Of a DNA stretch of 64,000 nt, positions 37,914-49,205 are shown one piece after another. Within the stretch, counting starts at the first letter, position 1, and each line of letters begins with the position of its first letter. The translations under genes and the position numbers were made by a program. Source of the DNA: Stromatinia cepivora (lineage: Eukaryota; Ascomycota; Leotiomycetes; Helotiales; Sclerotiniaceae); NCBI GenBank assembly GCA_014898415.1, contig RCTD01000022.1, positions 1 to 64,000 of the forward strand, read 5' to 3'. Under the pieces are notes generated by a model. That model did no database searches, was not told where the DNA came from, and saw only the letters and a program-made list of their open reading frames with translations.

Positions 37914-38520
37914 AAGTTTTTATTATTTTATCAAAAATCAAAAATGTTATTTGATAATAGAATATTGATATTCAAAATAATTTTAATCAAAAAGTATAAA
38001 TCGATTTATTAATAGAATCGAATATCTTAAGGTTAATTTGAATAAATTATACTTTTATTTAGGATTTTTTTTTGATTATATTATAAAATATAGTATTAGT
38101 TGTAAATACCTAAATATAGATTATCAAATTTTTATATTTTTATTAAATATGAAATGTTGATTTTGGATAATAGAATGTTAATATCAGAAATAATCCTAAT
38201 CAGAAAAAAGAATTAATTGATCTTTATTATTTCTTAAGATTAATTTGAGTTAATTATAATTTCATTTATGATTATTTTTTAATTATATAATTAAATATAA
38301 TATTAGTTATAATTAGATATATATAGATTATTATATTTCTATTATTTTATTAAATATTGAATGAATATTTTGGATGATAGAATATTAATAAATGAAACAA
38401 TCTTAATCGGAAAAAATAATAATCAATCAGTAATATTTGATTTTTTATTAAATCAAGATATATAATATTATAAATCCTATTTTTAATTGATTATAATTTT
38501 TATTATAATAATTTAATAAA
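37914..38520. repeat. Tandem repeat, ~210-bp unit, 2.5-3 copies
   Basis: The landmark GATAATAGAATATTGATAT recurs at 37953, 38166 and 38373 in diverged form (spacing 213 and 207). Each copy is followed by an AAT(C/T)nTAATC.GAAAAA block and, later, an ATATTAGTTATAA-like block. Copies are diverged. No coding potential is seen. Confidence 0.6.
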
Positions 38521-38809
38521 GAAATGAATATCTATATTATATTTATCGAATCAAAATAAATCAAATAAACCCAAAAATTCTCAAAACTATTTTCTGACCC
38601 TCACCCTATATTCACTCTTTATAATATCAATATATATTAATTTTGGGTTTAATTCTAAAATATATTAAATATCAATAATATAAAAAATTAATATTGAATT
38701 AGTAATAATATAAATTAAACAATTAAAGGATTTATAAAAGTAATTTGCTTTTGATTTAAGATTTATATTATTTAGAATAATAATATATTATAATACAAAA
38801 TGTAATATA

Positions 38810-39320
38810 AAATCTATATTTAAAAAGAAAAATAAAGTTTATTTATTATAACGAAATATAGAAACTAAAAAACTGAATAATAAATTAAATTACAGGAAAT
38901 TAGGATTATTCAAGATTGATAAAGTAATAGGAATTATCAATTATCAATTGAAATTATTAAATACAATAAATATTCATTTAGTATTCTATATATTCTTATT
39001 CGAATCAATACCACCAAAAATGTTAAATATATTATTTACAGAAATCAAATCAATTAATCCGAATATTATATATAATATCGAAATAATATTAGATTATAAA
39101 TATATCAAAAGTATAATCAAATATTTGATCAAATAATTAGACTATTTATATATCAAAAATTTATGGAAATTAAAAATAAATTTTAATTACTTTAAAAAAT
39201 TGGAGATATTCTATTAACAATATCCAGATTTATTTAGAAAAAAAAAGAATCTATTAAAACAAAGATCGAAAAATTCAAAAAGGAATTGAAAACAAAGGAA
39301 TCGTTCATTAGAATCAGTAA
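38810..39320 (+). pseudogene. 3' end of a chromovirus pol (element H), truncated
   Basis: A single plus frame reads as the gypsy integrase C-terminal region: 'NKVYLL' and 'KLGLFKIDKVIGIINYQLKLL', then 'IHLVFYIFLFES' (canonical 'IHPVFHVSLLEP'). A chromodomain follows at ~39060-39240 ('IIYNIEIILDYKYIKSIIKYLIK', with 'LDYLYIKNLWKL..F' and 'YQQYPDLF' after it, matching 'YEVExILDSR..YLIKWKGY..TWEP..FHRRHPD'). The upstream RT and integrase core are missing, so this is a fragment. Related to but distinct from C/E. Confidence 0.78.
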
Positions 39321-39540
39321 TAAAGATGGATACCAATTCCTTTTTCTTTTCAATATATTCATTGCCTAATTTTTTCTTTTCTTCGAGAATATTAAATTTA
39401 TTTAAAATCTTAAGATTACGATGAAACATTTTACAATTATATTCGTATAATTCTTATTATTACAAATCATTGTAATCTTAAAAGTAGTATTTCTTTTAAA
39501 TTGAAGATGCTCTTTTTTCAAATAGAGATTTTCAAGATTA
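39190..39540 (-). pseudogene. Antisense coiled-coil reading frame beside element H
   Basis: A minus-strand frame starting upstream of ATG 39429, with RIP-type stops. It contains a long charged heptad-like stretch ('LKILNKFNILEEKKKLGNEY', then 'IEKKKELVSI'). Upstream is a Gln/Tyr-rich part and, further up in another frame, a 'RCKICYN' cysteine pair. Short Cys-motif plus coiled-coil ORFs are frequent companions of repeats in Pezizomycotina, and this looks like one. That link is inference. Confidence 0.4.
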
Positions 39541-39649
39541 TTTATCGTAGTCTAAACAATGTTATAGCAAATCTTACAGCGAATATATTTATTTTAGTAT
39601 TAAAAACGATTATTTAAAACAATATAATAATGATTATAATGAGAATAAT

Positions 39650-40177
39650 TGGAATAGGGTATATTATCGGAATTGTAAATCTGAATTGTTTCAAAAAAAA
39701 AAGATACATTACTGATATTTAAAGATTTTACTATTTTGGAATAATATATTAAAAGAATTATTGATATATTATAATGAAAAGAAGAATACTAATAAAGATA
39801 TTTAAAATAAAAATTAATTTAAAAAAAGAATAATATTATAATGAATAATATTGAATTATATAACAAATATCATATAATAGAATATTGGAATTTTTGGAGT
39901 TTAGGATTCAAGGAATCAGGAGTTTTTGAAATTTAGGATTCAAGGGATCTAAATAGAATAAAACCTTGAATTTTGTAGAACAGGAAGATTTATATAAGAG
40001 AATAGATTTCATTATAATATAAAGCTTTATATTTAAGAATAATTATTAGTTTCATTATTATAATTACGAGAATTGTAATTAATTACAACTTTATTGAATT
40101 CCTATTTGAAGTCTAGTCTAAACCATTTCGAGAGATCTCTAGCCACTTCCACGTGACCCTAGAGGCAGCTCCCGTAA
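39650..40177. other. AT-rich to GC-richer transition, no gene seen
   Basis: Short direct duplication around 39888-39960 (GGAGTTTAGGATTCAAGG.AT, then GGAGTTTTTGAAATTTAGGA). From ~40090 base composition becomes balanced (CCACTTCCACGTGACCCTAG) and lacks RIP traces. Confidence 0.4.
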
Positions 40178-40329
40178 CACCCCCCTGTAAAAAGTGATCA
40201 GCACCGGTGTTAACCATTTAGCTATTATTGAAAATAATAGTTAGTGTTGGTCACCACCCCCCTGTCAAAAATGGTTACCACCGGTAGTGATTATCAAAAT
40301 TTTCATTATAATAATAGTTAGTATTGTTT
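40178..40329. repeat. 77-bp GC-richer tandem repeat, two copies, palindromic core
   Basis: CACCCCCCTGT at 40178 and 40255, each followed by a near-palindrome (GGTTACCACCGGTAGTGATT in the second) and by AATAATAGTTAGT(G/A)TTG. A further copy in the same orientation lies at 62293-62366 on the other side of the Fot1-like element. Not RIP-mutated. Confidence 0.6.
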
Positions 40330-40337
40330 TTCAAATA

Positions 40338-40381
40338 AGTCTAATACCCCACTTTCGGGCTATCTCCTGTTTTGGGCCACC
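40338..40381. repeat. Left terminal inverted repeat of the Fot1-like element
   Basis: 44 bp; 38 of 44 positions match the reverse complement of 62085-62128. First 21 bases identical. Confidence 0.9.
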
Positions 40382-40461
40382 TCGAAAATATCATTATATA
40401 AATTTTAAACTTTAATAATTCAATAATTACTCTATTTCAATAAAATCCCTTATAATATTTG

Positions 40462-40743
40462 TGTCACGAATCGTGAACCACAGGAGGCTAATCACGTGAT
40501 GCTCCTTATCTCCCATATCAATTAATGAGCTGATCGTCTGTATATATACGTTATGAATTATATGATTTAGTATAGTAAAATGGTAACCTTAATAATGTAT
40601 ATGTATAGTTCTATAATCTACAAATGGGTATTTATATATATATATTTAGTTGCTTTTTACAAACTATAATTCTTCAATTATAGATTCTAAAGAATATAAT
40701 TAATCCTGTTTATTCAGTTTTATTATAGCTTTTATATATTATA
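40462..40743 (+). repeat. 5' LTR of element E
   Basis: 282 bp. The first ~90 bases are unmutated (GAACCACAGGAGGCTAATCA). The remainder is RIP-changed, ending TTATATATTATA. Confidence 0.94.
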
Positions 40744-41000
40744 TTATCTATAATTCATTTATAAGTATCTGATTATTTAATGATCTTTCAAATAATATTT
40801 CATTTTAATAATACTTTCTTAGATAAACTTTTACGAATATTATATCCAAAGGAAGAAGATTTATTTCGATTTAATCGATAAAGATATAAATATCTTTAAA
40901 AATGTATTATTACTTTTATAATACAATGAATTCCTTCTTCTGTATATCCCGATTCTTTGAAAATTTATTTTGAAGAGTTATCCCCTTTTCTTTAATTATT
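40744..41000 (+). other. 5' leader of element E
   Basis: Begins TTATCTATAATTCATTTATA (in C: TTATCTACAATTC). This is the presumed primer-binding region, though it does not begin with TGG and the primer is unclear. Confidence 0.4.
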
Positions 41001-44000
41001 TCAACAAATTTTCGAAGAAAATATAAATACAGAATTGAATAATGTTATTATTGAAGGAAAGAAAATTGATAAAGAAAAGATTTCAGTATATAAAATCGAT
41101 ACTTTTAATGATTTAATTGCTTTTTCTGAATTATTATTACAATTACAAGATCTTTATATAATGGTTATAAATTTGAAAAGGGAGAATCGATAATTGAAAG
41201 CTATAATGATAATAAGTTTTATAACAATGCAACCTTTTTCTAAACTTTAAATAATATTTATATAGATATTCAGATTAATAATAGTATTTGGGATTTCCTT
41301 TATTCTTTTAATCGAAACCTAAAGATTTTTATTTAAACAAATTCGAAGATCTCGAAATTAAAGAAAGAAAATTTTGATTAGACAATTTGATCATTTAGGG
41401 TTTTTCGATAATTCTCTTTTCTTTTCAAGAAATAATAATCTATTTAATAATTAAGGGTTCTTTTATTTAAAAAATTAATTTAATTGGTTAAGATTATATT
41501 CCTGTATTAATTATAATTTACAACAAGATATATATATACTAAAACCTATAAATTTTATTATTAAATTTAATAATGATATTGAATCTAAAACTAATTTGTA
41601 GTAATTATTAATTATAGAATAATTCGAGCTATATATTATATCATTTAAAAATGAAATATAATATTGTATATATATAATCGATCAAATTGAATTGAAAGTA
41701 TAAATATATTATTATATTCTTTATATATAAATGCTCTAATTCACGATATTCGAATTGATCGAACAATTTGCAGCGATCTATCGGAATTCGGTTGAAATCG
41801 ATGATATTCATTTTTAATACAAAATATAAATTATATCTAATATAATTCAATATAATAACTTTTTAGAATAATATAAGAAATTCAGATTATTTATTATTTA
41901 AATAGAGATTATCGATGATAAAATCCTATTTAGGGATTTCGAATAAAAGATTTCCGATTTTCTTTTGCGAATAATAATAATATTTATTAAAGATTATAAA
42001 ACTATAAAAGAATTTACAAATATATTCATTAAAATAAATCAAAATAAAATTTCATTATAAAAACGAAATCAATATTATATTGAATAAAATATCCTTATAG
42101 CTATTTGCAAATCAACGATTATTATAAATCTCTTACAATCCTTTCGGAGTTTTAACAATTCTAATTTTGGAATCTTTATATTCCCGAAATTGTTTCTACT
42201 CCAGAATACTCTTTTCGGATATATCGACCCTACTGTATTCAATAATTATTCGAACTTCAAATACTTATTGCTTTTTTCTTTTCCTGAAGTAATATATATA
42301 TCGATATTTTGTATTGATAATTTTGATAAGATCGAGATAGTATAAGAAAAAGCAAAAGAATATCGAAATGTCGAAGAAGATTTTAATCCAGAAGTTATAA
42401 CTGAAATTATACAGAATGCCTATTTAAAAGAAGAAAAGTATTTAAAATTAAATATTTAGATTCTATTTTCATTTTAAATACTATATAGAATATAAGATTT
42501 CTTGATTTAATAAAATTTATAAAAAGAAAAGTATTCATCCTTTCTTATAATCTTTCGAAAAATGGTTATATTTATCGATCAAAAGTATTTATTCATTTTA
42601 AAGCAAATAGATTCGCTTTTATTAATACTATATTTTTTATTTGTTTATTTCTTATATTTAAATTAAGAATTATACTATTTGAAGTTTCAATTGAAATTAA
42701 AAAGTATAATAATATATAAAATTATATCATTATTTATTTCATATTCTTTAATTTAATGATCAATAATTATGAATAATCTTTTGTCCCTTTCTTTATCATT
42801 AAATCAAGGAATTATAATATTATTTTAAATAAACTTTAATTATCAAAAATTCGAGCAAAGTTTGATTGTTTCAATTAATGTTTCGAATAATTTAAAAAGA
42901 AACTTTATATTATCTTTTATTTGAATAATTTCTTTATTACTTAATTATCCCTTTACAAATAAAAAATCGATCGATTAGTTCAATAAGATATTGATCGACG
43001 AAATAACTAATTCGAAGAATATTAAAATCAAAGAGATTTATAATTAAATAGATCAATCACAATTAATAATATACAATAAAAACCTTTAAATACAAATACA
43101 ATACAGATTCTTATTGAAAAAGAAGAAGTTTCGATTCTCTTCAAATTCAATTCACCTTTTTTCCAATTAATTATATTATTATTACAGATCTACAATATAT
43201 TACCCGAAATTTTCGATCTATATATATTCAAACCCGATAAGTTCCAATTAGAATACAAAAGAAATGAATATATTGAATTTTTTATTATTATTTTGAAAGA
43301 ATTCAATAATATAATAAACTTTTAATAAAACAAACGATATACAAAAGAAAAAGTATTGATTATTTTAATCAAATTCAAGAATACAAAAGTTCAAAAGAAA
43401 TTTGATCAAATATTGACCGAAATCGATTCAAAACCTAAAATACCATTTGAATATCGATAATATCATCAAACCTTTTCCAAATATAAATCAAATATTTTAT
43501 TTTCTAATCGATCTTATAATTATAAAATTATATTGAAAAATAAAGAAGAACAAATTTTATATTATAATCTATTTTATAAAATATCGCTAAAACAATTGAA
43601 AATTGTTAAAGAATATATTATAAATAATTTCAGCAAAAATTTCATTAAATCTAATCAAATTTTTTATACTATATTCATTTTATTTGTTAAAAAACTTAAT
43701 AATAATTTAAGATTCTATATAAACTTTAGATTATTGAATTCTTTGATATATAAAGATTGATATCCCTTCCTTTTAATCGACAAAACGCTTTTTCGGCTTT
43801 TTAATACTAAAATCTTTATTAAATTCAATATTCATCAAATTTTCTATTATATAAGAATGGATTCTGTTTTAAAAAAGTATATTACTTTTCGAATCCGATA
43901 TAGATTATACAAATATAAGGTTGTATTATTTGGATTAACAAATAATCCTGTAATCTATTAGTATTATATAAATAATATTCTATTCGATTATCTAAATATC

Positions 44001-45120
44001 TTTTGTATAATATACTTCGACAATATTTTAATCTATTCCGGGAACGAAAAAGAGTACCAGATTTATATTAAACTAATTCTTGAACGATTAGAAGTCATTA
44101 ACCTATAAACGGATCTTCAAAAATATGAATTTAATATTATATATATCAAATATTTGAACTTTATTATTTCTACTAAAAGAATAAAAATGGATCTTGAAAA
44201 AATTGAAATAGTTGAAAATTGGATCTTTCCGATAATAATAAAAGAAATCCAATCATTCTTCGGTTTTTACAATTTTTATTGATAATTCATTAAGGATTAC
44301 AATATAATAATGAAACCCTTTAATGAATTCATTAAAATAAACATTAAATTTATATTCAATGAAGTATACCAAAATGTATTCAATATTTTAAAGAAAAAGT
44401 TCATCTCTACTCCATTTCTACAATATCATAATCATCGATTCCTCTATATACTCAAAACAGATATATTTGATAAAATAATTATTAATATATTATTATAATA
44501 ATATAACAAAGATTGATTACTCATAATTTATTTCTTCAAAATTATAATTGTTATCAAATTGAATTACGAAGTTTATAATAAAAAAATATTATTAATCATT
44601 CGATTTCTCAATTATTAAAAAATAGAATTCACCAATTCATTATATAAAATTAAGGTTTATACCGATTATAAGGCCCTCAAATATTTTATAATTATCAAAA
44701 CTTTTAATGCCCAATAAACTCGTTGAACAGAAATTCTAGCCGATTATAATTTCATTATTATATATCGCCCTAGAAAAGATAACCTTTTTATCGATACTTT
44801 AATCTATCGAATCAACGAATTGGATTTCCAGAATTATATTAAAAAAAAATCATTTTTAATAATTTATTAAAAACAACCAAATTGATATTGAAATCATAAA
44901 AGAAGCTTTACAAAAACATCATTTAAACAAAATAGTGATTACCAATATCGATTTGAATGAAATCGCTCCTTGATTCGATTTAGTTAATTGTATCATCGAA
45001 GCAAATAAAATTACAAATAGTTTATTAATATTCAGAATACAAGTTATTCAAGATTATAAATATATATCACTCTAAAATGATCTTTTGTTTTACAATGATT
45101 ATTTGGTAATACCCGATATC

Positions 45121-45270
45121 TGTAACGAACCCAACGAGCGTTTAGAGATCAACCTTAGAATTAAAAGTTACAGAGCTAAAGAGAGAGTGCTACAAAACTA
45201 TATATATGATCGGTTCGAAGTTTAATACCGTACTAACCCGATCAAACGCGATTACATGTATCTCGTGACA
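45121..45270 (-). repeat. LTR of element F (left)
   Basis: 150 bp, TGTAACGAACCC...TCTCGTGACA on +. Differs from the right copy mainly by C/T and G/A changes in opposite places. Confidence 0.92.
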
Positions 45271-45273
45271 TTA

Positions 45274-45282
45274 CCCCCCCCC
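45274..45282 (-). promoter_or_regulatory. Polypurine tract of element F
   Basis: Nine Cs on + (nine Gs on -), three bases from the LTR, followed on + by TTCTGAAAAGTTCGC, as in element C. Confidence 0.75.
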
Positions 45283-45376
45283 TTCTGAAAAGTTCGCTTC
45301 GAACTCATTTAAAATGAATAACTTAAATATAAAATGATCACTAATCTTCTTTTGATAAAAATACCTGATATACAGA

Positions 45377-46432
45377 TTACATTATAGCCAACGAATATGC
45401 ATCTATTGTATCATATGCCTCCTCCAAGCGATCTTCAAAATATCGGCCATTGATCATCTCTTCTAGATCCTCATTATCGTCGCTTTCGGGTTCAGTAATC
45501 AATGTAATAACCGGAATAGACTTTTATCGATTTCGGATTCCTTGATACGGATCTAACGGATAGGTTTGTACTTAATAGGAAATACTTCTATATTATATAC
45601 ATTTATTTTACTTATACAAAAGAGTTCTTTCAAAAAGAGAAAACTCAAGCATTCGTATACAGAGTAGAATCAAGGTACAATTGGGTTTATCCGATTGGAT
45701 ATCAAAAGGGTTAAAAATACCAATGATATTAAGATTGTTAATGTTCATTGGATTATAATTCCGAAAATGGGATGGATTCTGTAATATATATAGGGCTCTA
45801 GATTCACTAAAGTAAAATGATGTAAAAAATCCATTTACTATGCGAGTAGCTAATTGTTGTATAATCTAAATAAAGTTGGGATAGAAACGGGGAAGAGAAA
45901 GCTATTGAGAAAGACGATTTCTAAGAATAATATTGAATCTATTACGAAAAATTGAGATCTTATTCGAATTGGATCAATTCTGATCTTTGGCTTTGTAAAA
46001 AGTCCTTTCGAATTTTGCAATATAGGTATATAGAGAATCGATTTTTTGTTTGAAAATAAATAACTTATCTTCGACTTTTTGAACTTTATTCGGATTGTTG
46101 TAAACGTATATAAATTAATTTAAGATCGTTGTATAATTTAAAGGAATATTTTAATCAAAAAAAGAAAACTGAAATAATATTATAGTTTGTATATAAGATT
46201 CGAGATTGAGATAAATATAGTAAAATTGAGTTATAGAGTTGTCGATCATAATATTGTCTATTTATAGTTTCGCTCAAATCGAGGGAAACCAAGTATTGAA
46301 CTTTTGAGAGCTATTATTGAATTTTTCAGGATTAGGGAGAGAGGATTTCGGATGAGAAGGAGTATGAACAATAAAAGTATATTCGAAAATCAGAGAGTGT
46401 AGGAACGAGATTTCATTCTATTGATAAGTCAT
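45377..46432 (-). pseudogene. RIP-marked gag of element F
   Basis: One frame of 352 codons from ATG 46432 to TAA 45377, with about ten internal stops of RIP type. Matches fungal gypsy Gag: 'PNPEKFNNSSQKFNTWFPSI' near the start and 'SITQFYYIYLNLESYIQ'. The capsid core reads 'QKIDSLYTYIAKFERTFYKA', then 'KISIFRNRFNIILRNRL' and 'PRFYPNFI*IIQQLA'. A CX2CX4HX4C knuckle follows, in which three of four ligands now read Tyr ('CIQYRSISYQVQTYP'; TGT/CAT to TAT). It ends in an acidic tail ('PESDDNEDLEEM'). The product would coat RNA and form particles in the cytoplasm. No pol follows. Confidence 0.85.
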
Positions 46433-46647
46433 TTTGCTACGAAGTTTTACAATTACAAGGTTTATTGAATCGTAATTTATAGCTTAGAAATTAAGGGTAA
46501 AAAAAAAGATAATATTTTCGAATAGTATTAAGAAAATCTATATGTAGATGAGAGAGTAGAAACGATATATCTAAATAGAAGCAAACGGAGTGTATATAAG
46601 TATATATAGATGTTATTCCATTTCTTATTTGAAAGAGCTTTTAATAA

Positions 46648-46797
46648 TGTAACGAATCCAATAAATGTTTAAAAATCAATTTTAAAATTAAAAGTTATAA
46701 AGTTAAAGAAAGAGTGCTACAAAGTTATATATATGATCGGCTCGAAGTTTAGTACCGTACTAGCCCGATCGGACGCGATCACGTGTATCTCGTGACA
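46648..46797 (-). repeat. LTR of element F (right)
   Basis: 150 bp, ends ACGTGTATCTCGTGACA, followed by ATATC. Its right half is unmutated. Confidence 0.92.
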
Positions 46798-47617
46798 ATA
46801 TCGATAATCTTCGAATTTATCTGATTCATAAAACTTATAATTCCGTTTTTATTGTTTATTTTAATACAAGCAAAATCTATTTCTTATTATTTTAATAATA
46901 TTATTAACCCAGAATGTATAATATTGTAGTTAGGTATATATGTAATTATTATATTTGTAAATATAATTCCGTTCTATAATTGTACCTCCGGTTTATTATA
47001 TCCATTTCCGATTCCTAATCGAATATGGCAATATATTATTATAGATTATTATAGTTTTAATAAAGATAAATATAAATATAATAATATTTTAATTATTATT
47101 GATTGATTGATAAAACAAATTATCTCTATATTTTGTTATAAATCAATTAATACTCAAATTTAAGTATAATTATATCTTTATTATATATATCGATATTATA
47201 GCTCCCTTAATATTATAATATCAAATCATAGCCCCTAATTCATATTACAGTTCTGAAAAGAATTCAATCAAATCTTAGGAACCGATTTCAAACTATCCAT
47301 TGTTCATTATTTTCAAACTAATAATCAAATTGAAATCTATAATCAATATCTTTAGTAATAATTAAAGCCGTTTGTTAATTATTATCAGGATAATTGATCA
47401 GAATTCTTATCTATAATGGATTATATACAATTTACTCTTTTATACGATTCCTTAAAAGGGCTTATATCTTATAAAACCCTATATAGGTATACATCAAAAT
47501 ATGTATAAGAATAAAAGAAAAACATTAATAAATCAATAAACGATATAAATATATATAATATCTGTATATATATAGAATATAATAAATTGATTTTCGCGTG
47601 AATAAAAGAAGGTTTAT

Positions 47618-47898
47618 TGTACGAATCGTGAACCACAGGAGGTTAACCACGTGATACCCCTTATCTCCCATATCAATTTATGAGCTGATCATCCGTGCGC
47701 ATGCGTTACGAATCATATGATTTAATATGGTAAAATGGTGACCCTAATAACGCATGCGCACAGCCCCGCAGCCCACGAATGGGTATTTGTATATATATAT
47801 CTAGTCGCTCCTTACGAGCCATAGTTCTTCAATTGTAGATTCTAAAGAACATAATTGACCCTGTTTATTCAGCTCTACTACGGCTCTTGTGCGTCACA
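47618..47898 (+). repeat. Solo LTR of the C/E family, almost unmutated
   Basis: 281 bp (one base lost in TGT-ACG). E sequence lies on both sides (homology to C resumes directly at 47617 and 47899), so no internal region remains. GC-rich compared with every other LTR of the family and virtually free of RIP changes. No clean duplication is visible at the edges (TTTAT versus ATACC). Contains a perfect 14-bp inverted repeat (47695-47708 and 47748-47761). Confidence 0.88.
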
Positions 47899-48527
47899 AT
47901 ACCCAAATCAAAATATCGAAATCCATAAATACTTATTGATATAAAATCGATTTCGATATCAAAGATTATATATGGTTTAATATAAAGAGTTATTTTACTC
48001 AAAGATCATCCAAAAAACTGAACTTTCCGATTTAAGAAAGATTCAAGATTATTGATCGATTTAGGAGCTCTTTTAAATTCGAACTTCTAATTATAATGAA
48101 AATTTATTTTGTTTTTCCTTCAAATCGATTATACAAGGTATATAACAATCCTTTTTTTGGTTAAATATTCGAATCATTTCCGCTTATTAATATAATTGAT
48201 GATTCGGAATAGAAAATGGAGAAGGTTCTAATAATAAAGAAAGTATGAAAAACCCTATTATATAGAGTCTCGTAGTTTAATAGTGATATTAATCTCATTT
48301 GGTATTCTGCTTTCAATTTTAAAACATTATTATATCTCTTATACGATTTTCATTTGACCAATTCAATATTGCTTGATCCTCCTAATTAATTAATTGATTA
48401 GATAAAGTTTTATAAAAATAAAGAGAATAATTATAATTATATAGATAATAATTTATTTATAAAATTAAAGAAAAGAAAAGTATTCTTCAATTCAGTAGAT
48501 TAAATGTTATGATTTTATAATGATATA

Positions 48528-48638
48528 TATTGGAAATGAGGCCATCATAGGATTAGAATTGAGGTCACATGATCACAATGGTGCACAGACCATATTTGGG
48601 GATAACCTCAATTCTATTTCTATTAGAATTATAGATCC
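48528..48638 (+). repeat. First 111 bp of the 5' LTR of Copia-2
   Basis: Runs up to ATAGATCC and is cut there by Copia-1. GATCC (48634-48638) is repeated after Copia-1 at 54120-54124. Confidence 0.92.
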
Positions 48639-48804
48639 TGTTGGAAATGAGGCCATCATAGGATTAGAATTGAGGTCACAAGACCACAATGGTGTATAGA
48701 TCATATTTAAGGATAACCTCAATTCTATTCCTATTAGAATTATAAATCCTTAATTCAATTTATATAATCAATAATACTATTATTTCCTATATCAAAAGTT
48801 AAAA
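48639..48804 (+). repeat. 5' LTR of Copia-1
   Basis: 166 bp. Contains an 11-bp perfect inverted repeat, AGAATTGAGGT/ACCTCAATTCT (48666-48676 and 48716-48726). Confidence 0.92.
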
Positions 48805-49205
48805 GGTTATAAGATTTGATTGTATAGTAATGATTAGAAAGCAAAGCAAATCGAGAAAGGATTAGTATAATTAATAGAAATAGAACAAAATAAAAATCAA
48901 AGTTTTCATATAATATTATCGAAGTAGAGTTGAAATACGATAATATAGTTTATAATTTATAATATTATAGATCAGAGTAGAGAATAGTCTGTACAATGTT
49001 GATATAGAATTATAGTAGAGGCGAAGAGCAAGTTTGTATAATTACAAGAAAATATATTATAATATGATTTTACGAATTCTTTTATTGTTTTATTTTTATA
49101 TTTCTTTATTATTTTGAATTTATTTGTTGTACACTTTTTTTTAAGATTGTTTTAAAAATCTGAAGATTATTTTCGATATTCATTAAACAGTAAGAAATTT
49201 TCACA

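Larger units (their letters stand above)
45121..46797 (-). mobile_element. Element F: 1.7-kb non-autonomous, Gag-only LTR retrotransposon (TR-GAG type)
   Basis: 150-bp LTRs (TGTCACGAGATACACGTG...GTTACA on -). Exact duplication ATATC (45116-45120 and 46798-46802). A nine-G polypurine tract abuts the 3' LTR on the - strand. The 1,377-bp interior encodes Gag with an eroded zinc knuckle and nothing else: no protease, RT or integrase. LTR ends and the ~35 bases upstream of the 3' LTR match element C (TTTTC.GAAG/AAAG, then a G-run, then GTAA). F probably used the C/E machinery. Much less RIP-changed than its surroundings. Confidence 0.88.
41001..48410 (+). pseudogene. RIP-degraded gag-pol of chromovirus E (interrupted by F and a solo LTR)
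   Basis: Gag-like charged frame near 41.0-41.25 kb. Retropepsin region ~42.56-42.85 kb ('KANRFAFINT' where DSGA stood, later 'FFIIKSRNYNIILNKL'). RT 43.5-44.33 kb with 'RLYKYKVVLFGLTNNP' and catalytic YFDN (44013-44024; YxDD with the second Asp lost). RNase H at 44.64-44.85 kb ('VYTDYKALKYF', 'ILADYNFIIIYRPRKDN'). Integrase 44.9-45.12, 46.80-47.48 and 47.90-48.17 kb ('FPIPNRIWQYIIIDYYSF', 'IIISNHSP', 'KLNFPI*ERFKIIDRF', 'MKIYFVF'). Chromodomain 48.19-48.41 kb ending 'FNFKTLLYLLYDFHL..ILLDPPN'. RT and RNase H share one frame. F is inserted within integrase. Confidence 0.88.
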
